DNA from: a bacterium
GTDB lineage: Bacteria; 4484-113; JAFGCY01
Reading direction: 5' to 3'
Length of the DNA: 64,000 nt
NCBI GenBank assembly: GCA_020849855.1
Contig: JADZFO010000003.1
Span: 34,611 to 98,610, forward strand
Part shown: piece by piece, positions 8,427 to 16,736 of the stretch
Position numbering within the stretch: the first letter of the stretch is position 1
Layout of the letters: each line of letters starts with the position of its first letter
Made by a program: the position numbers and the translations under genes
The notes under the pieces: generated by a model
What the model saw: only the letters and a program-made list of their open reading frames with translations
Told to the model about the DNA's origin: nothing
Database searches by the model: none

Positions 8427-10631
8427 TCAGCGTGGCAGCCGTGAAGCACTGCGCTGGCGCGCGCAGGGCCAGCTTGCGGAGGGCAGATGCTGCGCCTGCA
8501 TACCGGATTTGCGCTGAGCCGCGTGCACCGCCTGCATGTCTGGCCACAAAAGCCAGCTGCCCCAGGCCTGCGGGCGGATGATCGGCTGGTCGATGGCAAG
8601 GGGCATGCCATTCCAGTCCCAGGCGGCAAAGAGCTCGCCGCTGTTCTGTGCCAACGACAGCCAGACGCCGCGGTAGTCAAAGATCATGCGTCCGGCGGCC
8701 TTCTCAGCATCGTGCTGCGCCAGCATGGACATGTTGTAGAAGGCGCACCAGGGGGCGGAATCCTGTGGCAGGCTGCCAAGCAGGGTCCCGTCAGGGCTGT
8801 AGCGGTACCAGCTCTTTTCGACCAGGGCGGCGCGGTCCCAGTAGTCCTTGCTGTCGTCAGGGTCCCAGGCGCCCAACGGGCCGCGTGTAATCACATCGCC
8901 ATTGGGCATGAAGCAAGCCTGCTGCACTGGTGCCGCCACCAGCCAGTCCGGGATGAGTGGATAGCGCTGCGCGCGGAGCGCATTCAAGGCTTCGTCATAC
9001 TGGGCCTGCAGATCTGCCGGCATATCGCCGCCGGCCTTCAGCTCCCATTCGCCATCATCAAAGCCGCGGTTCCAGAGCCGTAGGTCCTGCTGGCCCAGGC
9101 GCTGCCAGCGGCGCTCAAAGTCCAGCAGCGCCGGTACCTGCCAGCCGCCGGCCTCAACCTCAACATAGAAGCGGCGCCAGGGGTCGCTGGGGTCGTTCTC
9201 AATCCGGCGGATGATCGCCCGGTCGGTATCGTCCAGCTCGCGGCCGGCCAGCTTCGCGGCCTGTTCAAGCTCGCTGCGCTTGGCCCGCCCGTCCTGCCAG
9301 CGCTGCTGCTGGCGCGGGTTGTCACGGTTGGCATTTTCGCGGATCCAGCTGTCCCAGGGCTGGTACTGGCCGGCGTATGGATTGCCCGGCGCGTCCAGCT
9401 CGGCCACCTTGGTAAAGGGCTTTGGCATGCCGCCCCAGAAGATGCTGCCCGGCTGCGGGTTGGAAGGCTTGAAGGCCACTACCGGCCATGGCTGCGGCCC
9501 TTCCGGAGCCACAACGGGGCCATCCGGGCGACCCTCATAAGGCGAGCGCTGCGCGGGGTCCACCAGGCCGGAGGCGCACTGGGAGGCAAAGGCTTCCTTG
9601 ATCTGGTCGCGGAAGACAGGCTGGCCCATTCCGCGGCGCTCCGGAGGGAAGGGTGTATAAGGATCGATCGGCGTGCCATCAAAATCATATGCAGCCACGA
9701 TTTCCTGCGGTGTGATCGCATCACCGCCGCCCGGGCCTCCCTTGACGATGGCCACCGAGCTGTTGCCATGAAAGCGATGGGTCCCATCCTGGCGCTGGAG
9801 TATGAATTCAGGGCTGTTCAGCTCTGGCCAGTAGATGCCCATCCAGCCGCTGCCCAGCTCAAGCTCTTCCCAGATTGTCTGCAGCAGCTGTCCCTCGGCG
9901 CTGTAGCGGTAAATCGGCTCCCGGACTATCTGTCCTGACGGGCCAGGGTAGAGGAAACTGTATTGGGTTGTGTGGTCCTCGCCAATGAAGTGCAGGCCCA
10001 GGGCGCCGCAGACCAGATACTCGCCATTGGGTACGGCAATCATCCAGATCGGCGGGCGGTTGCCGATCCAGGCCGGAATACGTGGCATTGGCATGCTGTT
10101 CCCGCCCCAGCCCTGGTGGTAGAGCGCAGCAGTTTTCTCGTCCATCACTCCAGCGCTGAACAGCTCGGTGTGGCGCTGCTTCCAGGCCTCGACTTCCTTC
10201 TCATGCTGCGCACGCAGATAGCGGTAATTCACCAAGCTGTTGACAGACTCGTCCAGATCCGGATCGCGGAGGGCTTTGCGCTGCAATGTAAATGGCACCA
10301 GCCAGCCGGCCTGGTCGGCATAGCAGCGCACAGCCACCAGGCCTTCCGGGCGGGACTCGCGCAGAGCCTTGGCCTCGGGGGTCTGGCTGTGCTTCACAAA
10401 GGCATCGATCTCCTCGCTGCTAAGAACGCTTAGATGCGCGGCCAGCCAGTGATCAAGCTCGCAGTACTGCGCGCGGTAAGGATTTGCCTGGTCATCCAGA
10501 GGCCGGATGAGTCCCCCGCCAGATTTCGCAGGCGGCTCCGCCGACCGGGCCGGAGCAGCCAGGACAAACAGGCAGATCAAACAAACACAAAATGTCGCTG
10601 GCCAGGCCAGCCTTCCAGGCCTCAGAAACAT
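8427..10631 (-). CDS. P4: two-module secreted protein of undescribed tandem family
   Basis: 734-residue paralog. ATG 10631 follows GGGAGGTACGC, and a signal peptide (WPATFCVCLICLFVLAAPARS) supports this start. The N-type module begins at LDDQANPYRAQYCELDHW (about residue 45) and contains FSAGVMDEKTA, PRIPAWIGNRPP, VPNGEYLVCGALG, YRYSAEGQLL and YDFDGTPIDP. The C-type module begins near LDAPGNPYAGQYQPWDSW and contains KAGGDMPADLQ, PLIPDWL, MPNGDVITRGPLGA, YRYSPDGTLLGS and WDWNGMPLAIDQP. It is probably the first gene of the run P4-P3-P2-P1; a 167-bp gap before P3 could hold another promoter. It is divergent from the EVE-domain gene across a 185-bp gap. Function unknown. Confidence 0.85.
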   Translation of the reverse strand: MFLRPGRLAWPATFCVCLICLFVLAAPARSAEPPAKSGGGLIRPLDDQANPYRAQYCELDHWLAAHLSVLSSEEIDAFVKHSQTPEAKALRESRPEGLVAVRCYADQAGWLVPFTLQRKALRDPDLDESVNSLVNYRYLRAQHEKEVEAWKQRHTELFSAGVMDEKTAALYHQGWGGNSMPMPRIPAWIGNRPPIWMIAVPNGEYLVCGALGLHFIGEDHTTQYSFLYPGPSGQIVREPIYRYSAEGQLLQTIWEELELGSGWMGIYWPELNSPEFILQRQDGTHRFHGNSSVAIVKGGPGGGDAITPQEIVAAYDFDGTPIDPYTPFPPERRGMGQPVFRDQIKEAFASQCASGLVDPAQRSPYEGRPDGPVVAPEGPQPWPVVAFKPSNPQPGSIFWGGMPKPFTKVAELDAPGNPYAGQYQPWDSWIRENANRDNPRQQQRWQDGRAKRSELEQAAKLAGRELDDTDRAIIRRIENDPSDPWRRFYVEVEAGGWQVPALLDFERRWQRLGQQDLRLWNRGFDDGEWELKAGGDMPADLQAQYDEALNALRAQRYPLIPDWLVAAPVQQACFMPNGDVITRGPLGAWDPDDSKDYWDRAALVEKSWYRYSPDGTLLGSLPQDSAPWCAFYNMSMLAQHDAEKAAGRMIFDYRGVWLSLAQNSGELFAAWDWNGMPLAIDQPIIRPQAWGSWLLWPDMQAVHAAQRKSGMQAQHLPSASWPCARQRSASRLPR

Positions 10632-10816
10632 GCGTACCTCCCACCGGTCCCGCAGGACCTCTGATAGCTAGTAATCCTAACGTGCAGCGGACCTCTGGCG
10701 TTCATGCAAACGGAGGAGGTGCTGCGGATTCACTGTTGAGATTTGACGGCCTGCGGCGAACCGCGGCTGCGTTCGAACGGTCTGCCAAGTGTCAGGTGGG
10801 GGCGCAAGGATGTGCC

Positions 10817-11326
10817 ATGAGCTCAACAAAGTTTGCCCCGGCAGAGAACAATGAAACTCAGGAGGGCGCGCGCTGCTGGCTGCTGGTGGCCCCCCTGGAA
10901 CAGGTGCGCGCACTCCAGCGCGCAGGCATCTGTCAGGCGGGTAACGGGGGCGCCGAACTGCTGCGAAGCATGCGCGGCGGCGACTGGCTGGTGTACTACT
11001 CCGGGTATGAGGGCGCGCAGTCACGCCAGCCTTGCCGCCTGTTTTCAGCCGCGGGGCGGGTAGGAGACGGAGAGGCAGGGCGCTGGCAACTGCCAGATGG
11101 CAGGCTGGTGGAGCGCCGCAGGGTGGAGTACTTTGAACCTGCGCAAATGGCGGATATCCTGCCCCTGTTGCCGCAGCTCAGTCTGACCGCCGCCACCAGC
11201 AGGCGCTGGGGAGCGGTGCTGTCCAGCCCGGTCATGGAGATAAGTGCCTCAGACATGGCGCTGATCGTTCAGGCCATGGGGCTGGAGGATGTGGCCGCCC
11301 AGATCTGCGGTGCCTTTGCGTACTAG
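10817..11326 (+). CDS. EVE-domain (UPF0310-type) protein
   Basis: 169-residue protein with the UPF0310/EVE pattern: an N-terminal strand (CWLLVAPLEQVRALQRAGICQ), the central RSMRGGDWLVYYSGYEG, a beta strand at AAGRVGDGEAG, the W-x-P-x-GR-x-x-RRVEYFEPA segment, and a C-terminal ISASDMALIVQAMG helix. EVE domains have a PUA-like fold. Known relatives bind modified cytosines in DNA or modified RNA and are often found with McrBC-type restriction or in repair contexts. ATG 10817 has AAGGA six bases upstream and starts right at the domain; the frame is open further upstream but without domain sequence. It is followed by the Y-family polymerase 68 bp downstream on the same strand, which suggests a link to DNA damage or modified-base handling. 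Confidence 0.75.
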   Translation: MSSTKFAPAENNETQEGARCWLLVAPLEQVRALQRAGICQAGNGGAELLRSMRGGDWLVYYSGYEGAQSRQPCRLFSAAGRVGDGEAGRWQLPDGRLVERRRVEYFEPAQMADILPLLPQLSLTAATSRRWGAVLSSPVMEISASDMALIVQAMGLEDVAAQICGAFAY

Positions 11327-11354
11327 GAAATCTTGCCCGAACTGCAGAAAGTGC

Positions 11355-11388
11355 TTGAAAACTGGCCTGATTACGGTATACTATACAT
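11355..11388 (+). promoter_or_regulatory. Promoter with GTATA-C-TATAC palindrome upstream of polymerase gene
   Basis: TTGAAA (11355-11360), a 16-nt spacer and TATACT (11377-11382) form a good vegetative promoter. The -10 lies inside the 11-bp inverted repeat GTATA-C-TATAC (11376-11386). The 14-mer GGTATACTATACAT (11375-11388) recurs identically before the first AlkB gene (16723-16736). It may be an operator for a damage-responsive repressor. The leader before ATG 11395 is at most a few nucleotides. Confidence 0.55.
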
Positions 11389-11394
11389 ACGTTT

Positions 11395-13035
11395 ATGGGT
11401 GAGCGGATCGTGATGCTGGCCGACCTCGACTCTTTCTTTGTCGCGGTCGAGCGGATATACCGGCCGGAGCTGCGCGGGGTGCCGGTGGTGGTCGGAGGGC
11501 CGCCGGAGAGCCGCGGCGTCATCGCTGCCTGTTCCTATGAGGCTCGGGCACTGGGCCTGCACAGCGCGATGCCGATGGGCCAGGCGGTGGACATCGCCCA
11601 GGCCAGCGCCTATGCCGTGCTCAATCGCCAGCGCCTCAGCCCCAGTGCAATGTTCACCCCACGCAGGCGTCAGGCGCCCCCCGGCCTGCCGCCCAGCCGT
11701 CAACGCGCAGAGCCGCAGGCCGTCCCACTGCTGGATCTGGCCCGCGTAGCACTGCCTTTCATGCAGCGTATCCGCGCGCAGCAGATTGCATGTGGCAGCA
11801 TAGTCGGGCCGATTGTGTTTTTGCATGGCGACTGGCTGCATGGCGGTTACAGCGAACATAGCCGGCGGGTGCAGGACATCCTGCGCGAAAGCGTGCCGGA
11901 CTTCATCACCCGCAGTATTGACGAGTTCGAGCTGGATATCTCCGGCTGCAGCGAGTACCTGCAGGGACGCTTCGGCGGCGTGCTGGATTTCGCCCAGCAC
12001 CTGCGCGCCAGGGTGAAAGGCGAGTGCAACCTGAACCTCTCGCTTGGCATCGGGCCAAACCGCATCCTGGCCAAGATGGCCTCCAAGCAGGCCAAGCCGC
12101 ATAAGGCCCTGCCGGGCATAAGACCCCAGGCCGGTGAGCGCGGCAGCGGCATCATGCTGCTGCGGCCTGAGGATGCGCGCGCCTTCCTTGAGCCACTGCC
12201 GGTACAGGAGGTGCCGGGCATCGGCCCGGCGACTACTGCGACGCTGAACAAGGATGGCATCCGCCTGATCGGCGATCTGCTGGGCAAGCCGCGCAACCTG
12301 CTGCTTCGGCTGTACCACAAGCCTCTGGCCGGCCTGGTGGAAACCCTGCTTGACCACACCGAGGGGCGGGCCGACTCCGCCCTGCCCGCCATCAGCCGCC
12401 GCATCCGGCCCAAGAGCATCGGCCACTCGTCGACCTTTTCCAGCGACCAGAGCGACCCTGCAGTCTTTGAGCGCAAGCTCTGGGAGCTGCTGGAGAGCGC
12501 CTGCCGGCGCTTGCGCGCGGCGGACCTGCGGGCGCGGCACGTCACCGTCACTGTCCGCTACAGCGATTTCACCACGGTCAGCCATGGCGGGATGCTGGCT
12601 GAGCCCTGCGACAATGAGCGGCAGATCTTCCCCTCAGTGCAGCGCTTCTTTGCCGAGGGACGCAAGCGCAGCGACCGCATCCGCCTGCTTGGTGTGCGGC
12701 TGGAACAGCTCGGTCCCGGCAGCAGCCAGCCCCTGCTCTTCGGCGGAGTGGATGAAGAGCGCGAGCGGCGCTTCTTCGGCGCGCTGGATCTGATCCGCGA
12801 CCGCTATGGTGACGAGGCACTGGTTTTTGGCCGTTCTACCCTTACCCCGCGCTCAAAGCGTGAGCGTCCGGGCCTGGCGGCCGGCGGCCAGCCCAGTTCC
12901 TTCGCCGAGGCCAGCCCGGCGCTGCAAAAGACCCTCGACGAGCGCAGAGCCCAGGAGCGCTGGCTGCTGGGCCAGGGGATCACCCCCGGTACCAAGGCCG
13001 CCGAGCGCGCGCTGGGGAAGTACCCGGGAACCTGA
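11395..13035 (+). CDS. dinB: Y-family (DinB-type) DNA polymerase with internal insertion
   Basis: 546-residue translesion polymerase. The N-terminus IVMLADLDSFFVAVE carries the first catalytic Asp. CSYEARALGLHSAMPMGQA is the classic Y-family palm/finger motif. SIDEFELDIS supplies the second Asp-Glu pair. LSLGIGPNRILAKMASKQAKP and VPGIGPATTATL (helix-hairpin-helix) follow, then a little-finger domain (SIGHSSTF..., VTVTVRYSDF). DinB proteins usually have about 350-420 residues. Here roughly 65 extra residues, rich in Pro/Arg, sit between SAMPMGQA and the SEHSRRV helix, and the C-terminus after residue ~500 is extended and basic with no obvious clamp peptide. It inserts nucleotides opposite damaged bases. 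There is no ribosome site at ATG 11395; the overlapping promoter suggests near-leaderless, possibly damage-regulated expression. Confidence 0.9.
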   Translation: MGERIVMLADLDSFFVAVERIYRPELRGVPVVVGGPPESRGVIAACSYEARALGLHSAMPMGQAVDIAQASAYAVLNRQRLSPSAMFTPRRRQAPPGLPPSRQRAEPQAVPLLDLARVALPFMQRIRAQQIACGSIVGPIVFLHGDWLHGGYSEHSRRVQDILRESVPDFITRSIDEFELDISGCSEYLQGRFGGVLDFAQHLRARVKGECNLNLSLGIGPNRILAKMASKQAKPHKALPGIRPQAGERGSGIMLLRPEDARAFLEPLPVQEVPGIGPATTATLNKDGIRLIGDLLGKPRNLLLRLYHKPLAGLVETLLDHTEGRADSALPAISRRIRPKSIGHSSTFSSDQSDPAVFERKLWELLESACRRLRAADLRARHVTVTVRYSDFTTVSHGGMLAEPCDNERQIFPSVQRFFAEGRKRSDRIRLLGVRLEQLGPGSSQPLLFGGVDEERERRFFGALDLIRDRYGDEALVFGRSTLTPRSKRERPGLAAGGQPSSFAEASPALQKTLDERRAQERWLLGQGITPGTKAAERALGKYPGT

Positions 13036-13051
13036 TCTGAGTCAATGCTCT

Positions 13052-15262
13052 CTAGGGCTGCTTCTGAAATTCCCACAAGACGTGGATTACAGGCCAGTCC
13101 AGAAATCTCTGCTGCTGCGATCTTTCGAACTGCGATGCATTCAGGGGTACGCCATTGAGGTCATAGTAGGACGCTTCCCTGCTGCCAGCCACATCCTGAA
13201 TGGCCAGGTACTGACCACGGCTGAACACCCGCATTCCCAGCGTCCTGGCGTCCTGAGCCACCTGGGCCAGACCTGGTTCAAACAGCGCCTGCCACGGCGG
13301 CATGTCCATCATCATGCTGGCGCTGGGGAAACTGCCAAGCAGGCGGCCATCAGCGCTGTAGCGGCAACTGCTGGTTTGCTGCGGGGTGGCAGGCCAGTTA
13401 TGGAACACACCGTCGTTGCTTTGCCAGGGCAGCAACAGGTTCTCCGCCTCAGGTTTGAGCAGCTCGCGCCATGAGCCAAGCTCGCCATAGGTCACAACCT
13501 CGCCGCTGGGGAGTATCAGCGCCTTGCCCACGGGGTTCTGCCCCAGCCAGTCCGGGATGCGCGGATAGTAAGCCGCCAGAGCTGGCCAGATCTCACTGCG
13601 CAGTGTCTTCTGCAGCTCTGGGCTCAGGGTACCGCCACTGTGCATAAAGGAAGTCCCGGCGAGACGTGCCTCGGCCTCTGCCTGCCTGGTTCCGGCCCCA
13701 TACAGCGCCTCGTGCTCAAGGGTCAGAGCCAGGGCCAGCGGCAGCGGATAGCCCTTGGCGTCAACCCGGGTGCGCAGCTGCTGCCAGGTTTCGCCATTCT
13801 CTGAGGAGTTCTTATCAATCGGTCGCCCTCTCAGATCGAGCACGATATTGAAGTTCGCCGGGTCCGGCCAGCCTTCATGCTGCCAGAGCCAGTCATCGAT
13901 TTCCTGGTACTGGCCAGCATAGGGATTGCCTGCTGAATCATGCGCCAGCACCGGCCGCGCATCATATTCCAGCGCACCTCTGAAGGGAGGTGTACTGCTA
14001 GCGATAGCCCAGCGGGTGCGCGGCTGTGGGTCGGAGTTCACTGCGGTGACGGGGCCCTCTGCTGTGCCGGAATGTGGCGAGGCCGACGCCGATGTGAGGC
14101 CCAGCTCCAGCTGGGCTCTGTAGAGCAGGCCAAGTTGCTCAGCGCTAATCGGCATGCATAGAGTGGCGTGATACGGCCTTAACGGCGCGTTCAAGTCGAT
14201 GTCTGCCCCGTGGTAATCCCGGGCCCATTGCAGCTTAATTGGTTCCCGCGGACTCTTACCAGCGTCAGGGAAAATACCCCGTCCGGTCCACCAAATCCCA
14301 TAGATGTTTGCATCATTGCTGTCTCGCCGGCCCGAGACAAAGTTCAGCTGCATGGCCAGTTCCTGGTTTCCATACAGGGCCGCAAATCCGCCGGGACCTC
14401 GCGGCACGCCAATCTGCATTGCACGGATCAGCAGCTTGCCGTCTTTGTCATACAGAAAGCAGGGTTCGCGCCGTGTTGCCTCATACCAGACGCCCGGGGC
14501 CTCGGGCCAGTCAGCAGCAGATACCTGTCCGCCAAGTGGACCCAGGCAAAGCCAGTCTCCTTCAAGCGTCATCAGGGCTTCCTGCGGCGGGTTCCCGCCC
14601 AGCCAGCCGGGAATCGGGGGATAGTCAGGAGCCATCGCCAGCGCCTCTTCGTGACTGCGGCGCTCGGCCATTGCGACCGGCATGCAGCCGGCACTGCGAT
14701 AGCGGAAAAGCAGCTCATCGCCAATCTCGGGAAAGAAGCCGCCGCTGCTGCTGGCCAGGGTCGCACCGGCCGGTAACTGCGTCTGCTTTCTCCAGGTCTG
14801 TCGCTGTGGGATCAGCCAGCCGTCGGCGCTGACGAAGCTGTGATAGTCCCGCCACTGATCGCTCTTGCCGCCCTGCTCCTTGATGCGAGCCTGTTTCAGA
14901 GGCTCAAAGTCAGGTTCGGTCCAGTTCGGAGCAAAGTAATTTCCATAGAACCAGCGGTCCCAGTCTTCGTACTGGCCCCGGTAGGGGTTCGCCGGGTCGT
15001 CCAGCGGCCGCACACGCGTGGACTCATAGCCGCGGTCTTCCATGGATGCGTGGTACCAGCGGCTGGCCAGCGGCTCACGTGTCGCGCCCGGGATCTCGAT
15101 ATTGCGCAGCACCTCGCCTGCCTCAGGCAGCCGGCCCGGCAGAGGCACATCGAGGCTTGCTTCCTCTGCGCCTGCAGCGCTGGAAACAAGCTGTAGTACA
15201 AACACGCCCGCGCTCAGCCAGCGCAGCGTCAAAGTTCTTACACTTAGTCGAGAGAGCTTCAT
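13052..15262 (-). CDS. P5: two-module secreted protein of undescribed tandem family
   Basis: 736-residue paralog separated from P4 by the EVE and polymerase genes. ATG 15262 has AAGGAGTCGAA before it and opens a signal peptide (LTLRWLSAGVFVLQLVSSAAG). The N-type module starts at LDDPANPYRGQYEDWDRW (about residue 87). Its usual PNGE motif has become TLEGDWLCLGPLGG. The C-type module starts at DSAGNPYAGQYQEIDDW and has HSGGTLSPELQ, PRIPDWLGQNP, LPSGEVVTYGELGS, CRYSADGRLLGS and YDLNGVPLNASQ. Motifs are thus more diverged than in P2-P4. It lies 86 bp downstream of P6 on the same strand and ends 16 bp from the convergent polymerase gene. Function unknown. Confidence 0.85.
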   Translation of the reverse strand: MKLSRLSVRTLTLRWLSAGVFVLQLVSSAAGAEEASLDVPLPGRLPEAGEVLRNIEIPGATREPLASRWYHASMEDRGYESTRVRPLDDPANPYRGQYEDWDRWFYGNYFAPNWTEPDFEPLKQARIKEQGGKSDQWRDYHSFVSADGWLIPQRQTWRKQTQLPAGATLASSSGGFFPEIGDELLFRYRSAGCMPVAMAERRSHEEALAMAPDYPPIPGWLGGNPPQEALMTLEGDWLCLGPLGGQVSAADWPEAPGVWYEATRREPCFLYDKDGKLLIRAMQIGVPRGPGGFAALYGNQELAMQLNFVSGRRDSNDANIYGIWWTGRGIFPDAGKSPREPIKLQWARDYHGADIDLNAPLRPYHATLCMPISAEQLGLLYRAQLELGLTSASASPHSGTAEGPVTAVNSDPQPRTRWAIASSTPPFRGALEYDARPVLAHDSAGNPYAGQYQEIDDWLWQHEGWPDPANFNIVLDLRGRPIDKNSSENGETWQQLRTRVDAKGYPLPLALALTLEHEALYGAGTRQAEAEARLAGTSFMHSGGTLSPELQKTLRSEIWPALAAYYPRIPDWLGQNPVGKALILPSGEVVTYGELGSWRELLKPEAENLLLPWQSNDGVFHNWPATPQQTSSCRYSADGRLLGSFPSASMMMDMPPWQALFEPGLAQVAQDARTLGMRVFSRGQYLAIQDVAGSREASYYDLNGVPLNASQFERSQQQRFLDWPVIHVLWEFQKQP

Positions 15263-15348
15263 TTCGACTCCTTCGATCCGTCAGATTGACAACTCTACAA
15301 CGTCAGATCACGGGTCAGTGTTCTAAGCGCGTCCAGTTACTGCGAGTC

Positions 15349-16581
15349 TCAACAGCCATCCGGTCCCGCGCTGCCGTATGTCAGACCCAGCTCGAGCTGA
15401 GCCTGATAGACCTGCTCGATCAAACTGCCGTCTATCGCGGTGAACAGCAGGCGGCTGTATCTTGGCAAAGGCTCGTCGAGACCCACGGGCTGGTCCAGCA
15501 GATCTGTGGCGTAGAGCGGTACGAAGCTCCAGTTGCCCTTGTCCGGGTCAATCGTGCGGCGGAGGCGAATCTTCCAGGGACCGCTGCGCAGCTGCTGCTC
15601 GTCGGCCGGCATATCGGGCCAGGTTTCATAAGTGAAGGTATCCAGCCTTCTGGGCGGCTCCGAGGCCGACCACATGCCCCGCAGCAGTGTCCGGCGCGGG
15701 TCGTCCACAAGGCCCAGGTCCTGTCCATCAGAGCTGCAGCGGCGCCATTCGCCCTTCAGGCTCAGCTGGGCGAAGCGCTCCGAGACGCTGAGATCAAGCG
15801 AGGAGGTATCAACCCCGGCGCCAGCACTGCTGCACACGAAGTCGCCGCACGAGGTCAGGACGACAAAAGCTGGTGCGTCGAGGCCCAGCCACTGCGGGAT
15901 CGGAGGGAAGTCGGCAGCGAGGGCCAGCGCGCGGTCGTGCTCCATCCGCGCGCGCATGTCGGCAGGCATCACCCCGGCGCAGGGCATCAGCCACAGGCGC
16001 TCATAGCCGGGCGCGGGAATGGTCCGGCGGCTGGCGATTGCGCTCAGGGTGCCGGCCTCCGGTTGCGGACGCCAGCGCTCCCAGCTCACGCGGCTGGGCA
16101 GCATGAAGCCGGCCTTGTCCACTTCAATCTGCAGCTCAATCCAGTCGCCCTCGCCGGCTCCGGCCTGGGCCAGTAGCTCGGTCTTCAGCTCAGAGTAGAA
16201 GTCCGGCGTGCGGCCCCAGGGGAAGTAATGCTCAAAGAGCCAGCGGTCGTAGTCCGTATACTGGCCCAGCCAGGAATTGCGGGGATCGTCCAGTTCACCC
16301 ACCGGCTGCCAGTCTTCCTGCGAGTCCATGAAGCCCAGGCGCAGCGCTTGTCGCGGCTGCCTGAAAGCCATACTGGCGGGCGGGGCTTCAGCGATGCTGT
16401 CCACCACGCTGCGGTTCTCGAGCGCCGTCGCCTGCATCTGCGGCAGGCCTTCATCCGGCAGCTCGTAGTCCGCCAGGGCGGCGGAGCTAAGGCACACAAG
16501 CAGCGGCGCGCTAAGCAGCAGAACTGCAGCGTGCCAGTTCAGTGCGCCACGCTGCCTCTGAGGCCAGAGATGAGTACTCAT
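15349..16581 (-). CDS. P6: N-module-only, diverged member of the tandem family
   Basis: 410-residue secreted protein with signal peptide (AAVLLLSAPLLVCLSSAALA). It has one N-type module: LDDPRNSWLGQYTDYDRW (about residue 97), MPCAGVMPADMRARM, and PPIPQWLG followed by a degenerate SCGDFVCSSAGAG in place of PNGEILCxGPLG. The sequence stops after YQAQLELGLTYGSAGPDGC, exactly where P2-P5 run on through LELGLTSxxxSPxxG into the linker and C-type module. Nothing of a C module remains in the 86 bp before P5, so it looks like a deletion or half-gene rather than a recent nonsense mutation. With P1 (C module only) at the other end, the array is bounded by complementary half genes. Confidence 0.75.
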   Translation of the reverse strand: MSTHLWPQRQRGALNWHAAVLLLSAPLLVCLSSAALADYELPDEGLPQMQATALENRSVVDSIAEAPPASMAFRQPRQALRLGFMDSQEDWQPVGELDDPRNSWLGQYTDYDRWLFEHYFPWGRTPDFYSELKTELLAQAGAGEGDWIELQIEVDKAGFMLPSRVSWERWRPQPEAGTLSAIASRRTIPAPGYERLWLMPCAGVMPADMRARMEHDRALALAADFPPIPQWLGLDAPAFVVLTSCGDFVCSSAGAGVDTSSLDLSVSERFAQLSLKGEWRRCSSDGQDLGLVDDPRRTLLRGMWSASEPPRRLDTFTYETWPDMPADEQQLRSGPWKIRLRRTIDPDKGNWSFVPLYATDLLDQPVGLDEPLPRYSRLLFTAIDGSLIEQVYQAQLELGLTYGSAGPDGC

Positions 16582-16722
16582 CGCAGCTTCCTCCCGGGGC
16601 TCTCGTCAGGCTGTTATGAGCTAATCGACGCGGCAATAGCGCGGGTTAAGCTCCTGACCGGGCGTTGCTGCCAGCGCGAAGGAGAAACATCCTGCGCAAT
16701 GCAGCAGAGCAGGTGTAGAATT

Positions 16723-16736
16723 GGTATACTATACAT
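16723..16736 (+). promoter_or_regulatory. GGTATACTATACAT box abutting AlkB-like start codon
   Basis: Second copy of the 14-mer found before the polymerase gene. TATACT (16725-16730) is six bases before the GTG at 16737, so the transcript should be leaderless. The box contains the perfect inverted repeat GTATA-C-TATAC. No clear -35 is visible, which would fit dependence on an activator or an unusual sigma. Confidence 0.5.

Noticed and set aside
11371..12585. 404-codon minus-strand frame opposite the Y-family polymerase
   Set aside because: Overlaps catalytic motifs of dinB on the other strand; no independent coding evidence.
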